From assembly GCA_016297535.1 (NCBI GenBank), contig JAEDGL010000163.1, positions 1 to 5,257 on the forward strand: a DNA stretch of 5,257 bases, read 5' to 3'. This document shows positions 1-5,257 of the stretch, piece by piece. Position 1 is the stretch's first letter. The number at the start of each line of letters is the position of its first letter. The position numbers and the translations under genes are program-made. The DNA comes from Clostridia bacterium (GTDB lineage Bacteria; Bacillota; Clostridia; Christensenellales; Aristaeellaceae). The notes below the pieces were generated by a model. The model searched no databases and was not told the origin of the DNA. It saw nothing but the letters and a program-made list of their open reading frames with translations.

Positions 1-1
1 C

Positions 2-388
2 AACGTGGGTCTGGGCATTGTGCACTCCATGGCGCACGGCCTGGGCGCGCTGTATGATACCCCCCACGGCGTAGCCAACGCCATTCTGCTGCCCACCATT
101 ATGGAATACAACGCTCCCTGCACCGGCGAAAAGTACCGCGACATCGCCAAGGCCATGGGCGTGGAGGGCACCGAGACCATGACGCAGGAGGAATACCGCA
201 AGGCCGCTGTGGACGCCGTGCGCAAGCTGAGCGCGGACGTTGGCATTCCCGCCGATCTCAAGCAGATTGTGAAGGACGAGGATGTGCAGTTCCTGTCCGA
301 ATCCGCCTATGCGGATGCCTGCCGCCCCGGCAACCCGCGCGACACCAGCGTGGAGGAGATTGCCGCCCTGTACCGCAAGCTGCTGTAA
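2..388 (+). CDS. Iron-containing alcohol dehydrogenase, FucO-like (3' end only)
   Basis: This is the C-terminal 128 residues of a group III iron-dependent alcohol dehydrogenase; the 5' part lies outside the window. The family reversibly oxidises alcohols or diols with NAD(H), and FucO reduces lactaldehyde to 1,2-propanediol in fucose and rhamnose fermentation. The fragment opens with NVGLGIVHSMAHGLGALYD, followed by TPHGVANAILLP. The first His of VHSMAH (codon 23-25) and the His of TPHG (codon 65-67) are 14 residues apart, as are the iron ligands His263 and His277 of E. coli FucO; the second His of VHSMAH matches the conserved catalytic-pocket His. TGEKYRDIAKAMGV and GNPRDTSVEEIAALY also match the FucO pattern as I remember it. 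The stop is TAA at 386-388. The substrate cannot be fixed from this fragment: a propanediol or butanol dehydrogenase is possible. Family very sure, FucO role moderate. Confidence 0.93.
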   Translation, partial: NVGLGIVHSMAHGLGALYDTPHGVANAILLPTIMEYNAPCTGEKYRDIAKAMGVEGTETMTQEEYRKAAVDAVRKLSADVGIPADLKQIVKDEDVQFLSESAYADACRPGNPRDTSVEEIAALYRKLL

Positions 389-410
389 AAAATCTGTATC
401 CTCAAACCTT

Positions 411-445
411 TGCGCCCCGAACCCGCCCGGCGGGCTCGGGGCGCA
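411..445. repeat. Upstream boundary palindrome (copy A)
   Basis: The arms at 411-427 and 429-445 are complementary at 16 of 17 positions around a single central C. Its core (414-442) matches bases 645-673 of the second palindrome at 28 of 29 positions, differing only at base 435 (C here, T in the other copy). That change breaks the pairing opposite A421 in a plus-strand RNA but leaves a G-U pair in a minus-strand RNA. It lies 22 bases after the dehydrogenase stop codon, where a terminator would be expected, but no T-run follows on either side. It may be a rho-independent-like 3' hairpin without a U-tract, or a REP-type palindrome. Confidence 0.75.
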
Positions 446-640
446 GACTGTTGAAAAAACCTGGGGAGGTGTCGGAGGGCCGCAGCCCTCCGACTCTTGT
501 TCCGAGCCCAGCGACCTGTGCGGTGGGCTCGGTTGCCTTGCGCAGCAAGGCTTCCTTGCAGGTTTCTCCGGCCGTGCGCATAGCGCACAGGAGAAACCTG
601 TTTCGGCGGAAAAGATCGCGCAGCGAGCTTTTTCGACGTC

Positions 641-677
641 CAAAGCCCCGAACCCGCCCGGCGGGTTCGGGGCTTTG
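641..677. terminator. Downstream boundary palindrome (copy B), possible bidirectional terminator
   Basis: This is a perfect 18-bp inverted repeat (641-658 and 660-677) around a single central C. The stem is very GC-rich, with AAAG at the outer left and CTTT at the outer right, so transcription from either strand would meet a strong hairpin ending in a short U-run of three. The U-run is too short for a textbook intrinsic terminator. It sits 16 bases before the -35 box of the downstream promoter, a good place to stop read-through into the MBOAT operon. It shares a 29-base core with the palindrome at 411-445. Palindrome certain, terminator role tentative. Confidence 0.5.
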
Positions 678-693
678 GCATATATGGCGGGAT

Positions 694-722
694 TTGACAA
701 CCCCTGTCCCTGTGCATATAAT
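694..722 (+). promoter_or_regulatory. Consensus sigma-A/sigma-70 promoter for the MBOAT operon
   Basis: TTGACA (694-699) and TATAAT (717-722) both match the housekeeping consensus exactly and are separated by the optimal 17 bases. No proper extended -10 TG is present (a TG lies one base too far upstream). Initiation is expected near 729-731, giving a leader of roughly 25-27 bases before the TTG start at 756. No other promoter of comparable quality was seen in the 12-, 13- and 20-base gaps downstream, so this one probably drives all four following genes. No operator or riboswitch was recognised beside it. Confidence 0.9.
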
Positions 723-738
723 GAATCTATTGCTACCC

Positions 739-745
739 GAAGGGA
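739..745 (+). promoter_or_regulatory. Ribosome binding site of the MBOAT gene
   Basis: GAAGGGA lies 10 bases before the TTG at 756. It is a moderate Shine-Dalgarno match and the only purine-rich site in the short leader. It supports the TTG start over the in-frame ATG at 684, which lies upstream of the -35 box and so could not be on the transcript from this promoter. Two ATGs at 745 and 748 overlap or abut the site but are in another frame. Confidence 0.65.
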
Positions 746-755
746 TGATGGCGCC

Positions 756-2144
756 TTGGTTTTTTCCAGCCTCAGTTTTCTGCTGTTGTTTTTTCCGCTG
801 ACGGTGGGCCTGTACTTTGCCGCGCCGGGTATTCGGTGGAAAAATACCATCCTGCTGCTTGCGTCCGTGCTGTTTTATGCATGGGGCGAGCCGGTGTGGG
901 TGTTTGCGCTGCTGGGGCTGACGCTGCTGGTATGGGTGTGCTCGGCGGGCGTGGCGAAATGGCGCCACCGCTGGCTGCGCGCCCTGGCGCTTGCGGCGGG
1001 CGTGGCAGGGCCCATGGCCGTGCTGGTATGGGTCAAGTACGGCGGATTTTTGCTGGCGCCGGTGGCCCGCCTTTTCGGAGGCAGCATCAGGCCAGTAACC
1101 ATGCCGCTTGGCATTTCGTTTTTCACCTTTCAGATTGTCACCTATGTGGTGGATGTCTACCGTAACAGGGAGCTGTATCAGAAAAATCCGTTTGACCTGC
1201 TTTTGTATATCAGCTGCTTTCCGCAGCTGGTGGCAGGCCCCATTGTGCGCTATCAGGATGTGGCGGATCAGCTGAGCAGCCGGACCACCACCATGGAGGA
1301 TTTTACCGCCGGCATGAAACGCTTTGCCTGCGGCCTGGGCAAAAAGGTGCTGCTGGCAAACATCTGCGGCAAGGCCGTGGACGCGGTGGTTGCCAGTCAT
1401 GCGCTGTACGGGGTAAGCACGCTGGGTGGATGGTATCTGGCGTTTCTGTACTCGCTGCAGATCTATTTTGATTTTTCCGGCTATTCCGATATGGCCATCG
1501 GCATGGGGCGCGTTTTTGGCTTTCGCTACGCCGAAAACTTCAACTATCCCTATATCAGCCAGAGCATTTCGGAGTTCTGGCGCAGATGGCACATTTCGCT
1601 GGGCACGTTCTTCCGCGAGTATGTCTATATTCCCATGGGCGGCAACCGCGTGGGCCGCGCGCGCCAGCTGTGCAATCTGCTGGTGGTCTGGGCGCTGACC
1701 GGCCTGTGGCACGGCGCAAGCCTCAACTTTGTGCTGTGGGGACTTTACTACTTTGTGCTGATCGCGCTGGAACGCTTTGTTTTCAAGCCTTTGCTGCAAA
1801 GGCTGCCCCCGCTTGTGCGGGGCGTGTGCACCTATGCGCTGGTGCTGGTGGGCTGGGTGATTTTCTATTTTACCGATCCGGCTCAGCTGGCCGTTACCCT
1901 CAAGGCGCTGGTGGGCATCGGCGCGCCTCTGGTAAGGCAGGAATTGTGGATGGTCCTCCGCCAGTTTTCGTGGTTCCCGCTGCTTGCGCTGGCGGCGGCC
2001 TTTCCGCTGTGGAAGGGGCTGCGCCAGGAGGTGCTGGACAGGCTGGACGGCGCGTACACGCTGTGGCTTTGCGCGGTGTTTGTGCTTAGCGTGCTGATGA
2101 TTGTTGGCCAGAGCTACAACCCCTTTATCTATTTCCGCTTTTAA
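756..2144 (+). CDS. AlgI-type membrane-bound O-acyltransferase (MBOAT)
   Basis: This 462-residue polytopic membrane protein is of normal length for AlgI/PatA-type MBOATs. These take an acyl group, usually acetyl from cytosolic acetyl-CoA, across the membrane to a partner that O-acylates an exported polysaccharide. It starts (M)VFSSLSFLLLFFPL, as family members do, which fixes the TTG at 756. Family landmarks follow in order: CFPQLVAGPIVRYQDV, YFDFSGYSDMAIGMGRVFGF, EFWRRWHISLGTFFREYVYI with His279, PMGGNR, and TGLWHGASLNFVLWG. His319 in the last is the expected MBOAT active-site His (AlgI His322). It ends NPFIYFRF, a typical family C-terminus. Many hydrophobic segments span its length. A DltB-type role (D-alanylation) is less likely: no other dlt gene is visible and the next gene is the usual SGNH-like partner. 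The acyl group and glycan are not known from sequence. The stop lies 12 bases before the next start. Confidence 0.95.
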   Translation: MVFSSLSFLLLFFPLTVGLYFAAPGIRWKNTILLLASVLFYAWGEPVWVFALLGLTLLVWVCSAGVAKWRHRWLRALALAAGVAGPMAVLVWVKYGGFLLAPVARLFGGSIRPVTMPLGISFFTFQIVTYVVDVYRNRELYQKNPFDLLLYISCFPQLVAGPIVRYQDVADQLSSRTTTMEDFTAGMKRFACGLGKKVLLANICGKAVDAVVASHALYGVSTLGGWYLAFLYSLQIYFDFSGYSDMAIGMGRVFGFRYAENFNYPYISQSISEFWRRWHISLGTFFREYVYIPMGGNRVGRARQLCNLLVVWALTGLWHGASLNFVLWGLYYFVLIALERFVFKPLLQRLPPLVRGVCTYALVLVGWVIFYFTDPAQLAVTLKALVGIGAPLVRQELWMVLRQFSWFPLLALAAAFPLWKGLRQEVLDRLDGAYTLWLCAVFVLSVLMIVGQSYNPFIYFRF

Positions 2145-2156
2145 CGGGGGTACGGT

Positions 2157-3611
2157 ATGAAGAAAAATGGCAAGGGCTCTTTTCTGGCGGCGCTGTGGTG
2201 GCTGATGGGCAGCCTGTGCCTGGGGGCGCTGCTGCTGCTGCTTTCGCCCAGGGAGAGCCGCCTTTCGCAAAAGGAAAACCGCATGCTGGCGGGCTTTCCG
2301 CAGCTGACGGCACAAAGCCTTCAAAGTGGCGGGTTCTTTTCCGGCCTGGAGGATTTTTTGTGCGACGGGTTTTTTGGGCGCGATGAGGTGGTGGACTGGA
2401 CGGATAGCGCCCTTGCCCTGTTTGACAAGCGCACCGAGGAGCAGCGGCAGATTCAGGAGGCAGCCGAGATCGAACGCCTGCTTGAGCAGGATGCGCAGGG
2501 TGGCGGCCAGACGCCTGAACCCACGATACAGCCCATGCTGACGCCTTCCCCTGCCCTGACGGAAACGCCCGCCCCAACGCCCACGCCTTCGGCTACGCCA
2601 ATGGTCACCGCTACGCCAATGGTCACCGCTACGCTGGCGATTACCGCTACGCCATTGGCCACCGCTACGCCCACCCTTTCCCCGACCGCCGTGCCCACGG
2701 CCACGCCCAGGGTGATTGTTCCGCTGGAAAGCGGCGCGGAGTATACGCTGGAGCTGACGGGCGTAAACGGCAAAAACACGCATGTATACAGCTATCCGGC
2801 CGAAAACCTGATGGCCTTTGCCCAAACCCTGAACACGCTGGCCGGTATGCTGCCCGAGGACGGCGAGGTGCACTACCTGCAGGTGCCGGTATCCGGCGTG
2901 GGCCGCCGTGTGCGCACCAATCTGGCAACCTACAACGGCTGGGTTAGCACCATGGAGGATGCGCTGCAAACCCAGGTTGCCGGCAACGTCCATATCCACA
3001 ACGCCCCCGCCATTCTCAACGACGCGCTGGTCAACAAGGAGGATGTGTTCTACCATACCGATCATCACTGGACGCCGCTGGGCGCCTGGTATGCGGTGAA
3101 CAGCATCATGGAAAGCCGGGGCTATCCCACCATGCCCTTTGAGGAATACGCGTATTTTGCCCGCCTGATGGGCAGGGATGATGCCGGGCGCGAGGACTGG
3201 CTGCATCTGCTGGAGCCGCTGGCGCCCACGCACAGCTATGTGCTTACCCACCTTACCGAGGCCAAAGAACTGGATTTTATGAATCGGGAGTACCGCACCT
3301 ACATCGCCTACATCAACAATACGCGCCTGCCCTGGCGCAGGTTTACGGGCGGGTTTGGCAACCAGCGCAGGGCGCTGCTCATCAGCGATTCGTTTGGCAA
3401 TGTGTTTTTGCCCTACCTGCTGCCCTACTACGGCGAGGTGCATATGACCGACCTGCGCGAGAATTATTACAGCGAGAAGGATGCGGGCGGCACCTTCCGC
3501 GAGCTGCTTGCCTACCACGAGGTGGATGATGTGTACGTGGTGCTTTCCACGGCCAATGGCATCAACTCCTACAACAGCCTGACCGTTTTTGACCAGACCA
3601 TTCGCAGATAA
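2157..3611 (+). CDS. Membrane-anchored SGNH-like DHHW-family protein, probable polysaccharide O-acetyltransferase partner
   Basis: This 484-residue protein is probably the extracytoplasmic partner of the preceding MBOAT, comparable to AlgJ/AlgX in alginate acetylation. Residues 1-8 are basic, and 9-30 form one membrane helix with no clear cleavage site, so it is likely anchored with the rest outside. SQKENRMLAGFPQL (37-50) is the conserved N-terminal block of the DHHW family. Residues about 119-188 are a Thr/Pro/Ala linker. The SGNH-like domain follows: TDHHWTPLGAWYAV carries Asp302, His303, His304 and Trp305, and LLISDSFGN carries Ser412, the expected nucleophile. Asp302 and His304 align with the Asp/His pair of AlgX/AlgJ (DxHW). 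The ATG at 2157 follows a GGGGG stretch (2146-2150) with 6 bases between, a weak Shine-Dalgarno, so translation may be coupled to the MBOAT gene 12 bases upstream. The stop codon overlaps the next gene's ribosome binding site. Family is sure; acetyl as the donor group is inferred. Confidence 0.9.
   Translation: MKKNGKGSFLAALWWLMGSLCLGALLLLLSPRESRLSQKENRMLAGFPQLTAQSLQSGGFFSGLEDFLCDGFFGRDEVVDWTDSALALFDKRTEEQRQIQEAAEIERLLEQDAQGGGQTPEPTIQPMLTPSPALTETPAPTPTPSATPMVTATPMVTATLAITATPLATATPTLSPTAVPTATPRVIVPLESGAEYTLELTGVNGKNTHVYSYPAENLMAFAQTLNTLAGMLPEDGEVHYLQVPVSGVGRRVRTNLATYNGWVSTMEDALQTQVAGNVHIHNAPAILNDALVNKEDVFYHTDHHWTPLGAWYAVNSIMESRGYPTMPFEEYAYFARLMGRDDAGREDWLHLLEPLAPTHSYVLTHLTEAKELDFMNREYRTYIAYINNTRLPWRRFTGGFGNQRRALLISDSFGNVFLPYLLPYYGEVHMTDLRENYYSEKDAGGTFRELLAYHEVDDVYVVLSTANGINSYNSLTVFDQTIRR
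2592..2681 (+). repeat. 18-bp tandem repeat coding for the Thr/Pro linker
   Basis: Five consecutive 18-base units start at 2592, 2610, 2628, 2646 and 2664. The first two are identical; the third and fourth diverge; the fifth keeps only the opening GCTACGCC. They encode ATPMVT, ATPMVT, ATLAIT, ATPLAT and ATPTLS. The unit is a multiple of three, so slippage would change linker length without breaking the frame. Identity between the first two units suggests a recent duplication. Confidence 0.85.
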
Positions 3612-3616
3612 GGAGG
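3610..3616 (+). promoter_or_regulatory. Ribosome binding site of the RCC1-like gene
   Basis: AAGGAGG begins within the TAA stop of the DHHW gene (3609-3611) and lies 8 bases before the ATG at 3625. This near-perfect site fixes that start over the in-frame ATG at 3589, which would overlap the upstream gene and has no such site. The overlap of stop codon and binding site points to coupled translation. Confidence 0.85.
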
Positions 3617-3624
3617 CGGAAAAG

Positions 3625-4974
3625 ATGAGCGAAAACCCCCGCGCCTCCGATAAACGCTTTGTGCGCTGGGCGGTGCTGCTTTCGGCGCTGGCGATGCTCG
3701 CGGTTATCGCGGGCGTGTGCCACTATGTGCACAAGCGCCCCCTGCAGGCGGCGGAGAATGCGAAAAACGCCGCGCTGGCTGCGGATTTTGAGCAGATGCA
3801 AACCGCGCTGGACAAGCTGGAAACCCTTGACCGGCCGGAGCTTTATTATGATACGGTGCTGGATTGCGCCCGGCTGGCCGATTATCACGGCCGTCAGGAG
3901 CTGGCGCTGGCGCTGCTTTCGCAGCCCCGGACGGATGAGGATGCCTACGCGGCCTTTGCCGAAACCGCGCAGGAGCTGACCGCTATGGTTGTCTATCATC
4001 AGGCGCTTGGGTTGTATGAGAGCGGCGATTATGCCCGCGCCGCGCGCATGGCGGTGCAGGTGGACGGCTACGAGCCCGCCAGAGCCCTGTACGAGCTGGC
4101 GCAGGCAGCCTATCAGGCCAGCCTTCCCACGCCTCAGCCCACGCCCGTTCCCACCCCTGTGCCCACGCCGGAGCCTGCGGCTGCGTCCGAGCCAACACCC
4201 CAGCCCGAAGCCTTTTCCCTGCTGCCGCCGGGCCGGCTGGCAGCGGGCTTTGCCCATACGGTGGTGCTGCTGGAGGATGGCACCGTGCGCGCCTTTGGCG
4301 ACAACAGCCATGGCCAGCTGGAGGTAAGCGGCTGGCGCAACGTGGTTTGGGTGGCCTGCGGCGCCTATCACACGCTGGGCCTTACCTCCGACGGGCGCGT
4401 GCTGGCCTGCGGCGACAATACCTGCCAGCAGACGGAGGTTTCGTTCTACACGGGCGTCAGGGCCATTGCCGCGGGCGATTACGCCTCGTTTCTGCTGCTG
4501 GAGAGCGGGCAGGTGATGGCCACCGGCTATCTGAGCTATGATTTTCTCGACGGGCTCCCGGCGGCGCAGGCCGTCTGGGCGGGCAGCTACGGCCTGCTGG
4601 TGCAAACGGCGGATGGACTGCAGGCCTCGCATCCCGGCATTGCGCTGCAGGCGGACTGCTGTCAGATCGCCGTTTCGCGCGGCTATGCCGTGGGTGTGGA
4701 TGCACAGGGCGTTACGCACAGCACCACGGCGCTTGTGCCGCAATGGACGGGCGTAGCATTCCTGAGCGCGGGGGAGAACGCTGTGCTGGCTCTTACGCAG
4801 GACGGCCGGGTGCTCAGCCACGTGTTTGACCGCCACAGCCGTTATTCCCTTTCGTTTTCCCAGCCCGTGCTGGCGGCTGCGGCCGGGCCCAATCACTGCG
4901 CGTTTCTCACGGCGGACGGCGCGCTGGAAATTCGCTATTCGGACGGGCGCAGCCGCCGTCATCAGCTGAACTGA
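3625..4974 (+). CDS. Membrane-anchored protein with TPR-like segment and extracytoplasmic RCC1-like beta-propeller
   Basis: This is a 449-residue protein. A short basic N-terminus is followed by one hydrophobic helix (about 13-33), so the remainder is probably outside the cell. Residues 40-165 are helical; YHQALGLYESGDYARAARMA and the following YEPARALYELAQAAY resemble a degenerate TPR-like pair. A Pro/Thr linker (PTPQPTPVPTPVPTPEP and onward) spans about 168-195. Residues about 205-445 form RCC1-like repeats: GFAHTVVLLEDGTVRAFGDN, GAYHTLGLTSDGRVLACGDN, GDYASFLLLESGQVMATG, then weaker copies at 320, 351, 383 (GENAVLALTQDGRVLS) and 421 (GPNHCAFLTADGALE). Seven copies fit a seven-bladed propeller. 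Such folds mostly bind proteins or other ligands; no catalytic motif is visible. Its position suggests an accessory, scaffold or glycan-binding role in the surface acylation system, which is inference. Cys pairs (256/267 in blade 2, 345/346 in blade 4) are unusual for an exported domain. Fold confident, role unknown. Confidence 0.85.
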   Translation: MSENPRASDKRFVRWAVLLSALAMLAVIAGVCHYVHKRPLQAAENAKNAALAADFEQMQTALDKLETLDRPELYYDTVLDCARLADYHGRQELALALLSQPRTDEDAYAAFAETAQELTAMVVYHQALGLYESGDYARAARMAVQVDGYEPARALYELAQAAYQASLPTPQPTPVPTPVPTPEPAAASEPTPQPEAFSLLPPGRLAAGFAHTVVLLEDGTVRAFGDNSHGQLEVSGWRNVVWVACGAYHTLGLTSDGRVLACGDNTCQQTEVSFYTGVRAIAAGDYASFLLLESGQVMATGYLSYDFLDGLPAAQAVWAGSYGLLVQTADGLQASHPGIALQADCCQIAVSRGYAVGVDAQGVTHSTTALVPQWTGVAFLSAGENAVLALTQDGRVLSHVFDRHSRYSLSFSQPVLAAAAGPNHCAFLTADGALEIRYSDGRSRRHQLN

Positions 4975-4994
4975 GGCAAAGGAGGATTTTCACC

Positions 4995-5257
4995 ATGTAC
5001 AAAACCGGCGTATACTTCGGGCGCTTTCTGCCGCCGCACCGCGGCCATCTCTACCAGATGATCGAAGCCTCCACCCGCTGCGAGCACCTGATTGTGGTGA
5101 TTTCCGACAACCGCAGGCAGACCCGCGACATCTGCGAGGAGGCGGGCATTCCGGAAATCTCCTACCGGCTGCGCAAGCAATGGATCTCCCAGCAGATTCA
5201 GGATATCGAGCACATCAGCGTGGAGGTGCTGGATGAGAGCGACATTCCCGTCTACCC
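4995..5257 (+). CDS. nadR: NadR-type nicotinamide-nucleotide adenylyltransferase (5' end only)
   Basis: The first 87 residues are visible; the gene runs past the window end. Nucleotidyltransferases of this fold join NMN and ATP to make NAD in the cytosol. GVYFGRFLPPHRGHLYQMIEA contains the HxGH signature (His-Arg-Gly-His), and the text after it (CEHLIVVISDNRRQTRD, then YRLRKQWISQQI and IEHISVEVLDESDIPVY) follows the layout of the adenylyltransferase domain of E. coli NadR (GKFYPLHTGHIYLI and onward). In NadR a P-loop ribosylnicotinamide kinase domain follows, which would lie beyond the window. There is no N-terminal helix-turn-helix, so this protein is not the E. coli-style transcriptional repressor form. 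The ATG at 4995 is preceded by AAAGGAGG (4978-4985) with 9 bases between. It begins 20 bases after the RCC1-like gene and is probably co-transcribed. A NadM- or NadD-type protein is less likely. Confidence 0.85.
   Translation, partial: MYKTGVYFGRFLPPHRGHLYQMIEASTRCEHLIVVISDNRRQTRDICEEAGIPEISYRLRKQWISQQIQDIEHISVEVLDESDIPVY

Larger units (their letters stand above)
411..677. repeat. Composite stem-loop array flanked by related palindromes (REP/BIME-like element)
   Basis: The stretch is tiled almost end to end by inverted repeats: 411-427/429-445; 471-480/485-494 (10 bp, loop CGCA); 502-510/524-532 (9 bp); 535-541/545-551 (7 bp, loop GCA); 559-569/590-600 (11 bp) enclosing 574-579/583-588 (6 bp, loop ATA); 607-619/623-635 (13 positions, one mismatch and one wobble, loop GCA); and 641-658/660-677. 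GCGCAG recurs at the tips of two hairpins, with CGCAG at a third. Such arrays fit intergenic palindromic repeats that are often multicopy in bacterial genomes, or a structured RNA. I cannot tell which from one copy. The hairpins are seen directly; the element class is inference. Confidence 0.6.
389..755. other. Non-coding gap between the dehydrogenase and the MBOAT operon
   Basis: This 367-base stretch carries no credible gene. Reading frames open across it exist only because the DNA is GC-rich; they have no sensible ribosome binding sites and encode Arg/Pro-rich peptides built from the palindromes. It contains a stem-loop array bounded by two related palindromes (about 411-677) and then the promoter and leader of the downstream operon (694-755). 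No tRNA, riboswitch or CRISPR pattern was recognised. Confidence 0.85.

Noticed and set aside
411..677. CRISPR array or riboswitch in the intergenic gap
   Set aside because: There are only two copies of the palindromic core, over 200 bases apart and without regular spacers. The array lies upstream of the promoter of the next gene, so it would not be in that gene's leader.
282..755. N-terminal extension of the MBOAT reading frame back to an ATG at 282
   Set aside because: It would overlap the dehydrogenase gene, cross the palindromes and the promoter, and add about 158 residues not found in MBOATs. Family members begin at MVFSS, which matches the TTG at 756.
756..2144. DltB (D-alanyl transfer to teichoic acid)
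   Set aside because: DltB is in the same MBOAT superfamily, but no dltA, dltC or dltD is nearby and the following gene has the DHHW motif expected of an O-acetylation partner.
402..3518. Minus-strand open frame of 1038 codons spanning the gap, the MBOAT gene and most of the DHHW gene
   Set aside because: It is in exact codon register with both plus-strand genes (all have starts divisible by three), so it stays open as long as those genes avoid TTA, CTA and TCA codons, as GC-rich genes do. Its product is rich in His, Gln and Arg with no recognisable domain, while the plus strand encodes clear families.
3589..3624. Upstream ATG at 3589 as start of the RCC1-like gene
   Set aside because: It lies inside the DHHW coding region and has no ribosome binding site, whereas the ATG at 3625 has AAGGAGG 8 bases upstream.
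3562..4962. Minus-strand open frame of 466 codons opposite the RCC1-like gene
   Set aside because: It has the same codon-register relation to the plus-strand gene, an Arg/His/Gln-rich product, and no credible ribosome binding site or family match.

Overview
The window looks like a GC-rich chromosomal segment from a Gram-positive anaerobe, most likely a Clostridia-type member of the Bacillota. The clues are strong AGGAGG-type ribosome binding sites, a consensus housekeeping promoter, very tight same-strand gene packing, a FucO-like iron alcohol dehydrogenase, and an AlgI-type MBOAT followed by a DHHW-family protein with a Thr/Pro linker. The assignment below phylum is inference; no marker gene is present.

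Layout: bases 2-388 are the 3' end of an iron-containing alcohol dehydrogenase. Bases 389-755 are non-coding. This gap holds a run of stem-loops (about 411-677) bounded by two near-identical perfect or almost perfect palindromes, then a promoter with exact TTGACA and TATAAT boxes 17 bases apart (694-722). From that promoter four genes run in the same direction with gaps of 12, 13 and 20 bases: an AlgI-type membrane-bound O-acyltransferase (756-2144, TTG start), a membrane-anchored SGNH/DHHW-family protein (2157-3611), a membrane-anchored protein with an extracytoplasmic RCC1-like beta-propeller (3625-4974), and the 5' end of a NadR-type nicotinamide-nucleotide adenylyltransferase (4995 onward, cut by the window end).

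How the genes fit together: MBOAT plus DHHW pairs are the known two-part machinery for O-acetylating (or otherwise O-acylating) surface polysaccharides. The MBOAT moves an acyl group across the membrane, and the SGNH-like partner places it on the glycan. The third gene has the same architecture as the DHHW protein (one N-terminal membrane helix, then a Thr/Pro-rich linker, then a globular domain) and sits between the acyltransferase pair and nadR. It is therefore a candidate accessory, substrate-binding or scaffold component of the surface-acylation system. NadR is cytosolic and belongs to NAD salvage; its place here is probably shared transcription rather than shared function.

The least ordinary parts are the RCC1-like propeller in an acyltransferase operon and the stem-loop array between the palindromes. 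The very long minus-strand reading frames are codon-register shadows of the plus-strand genes.
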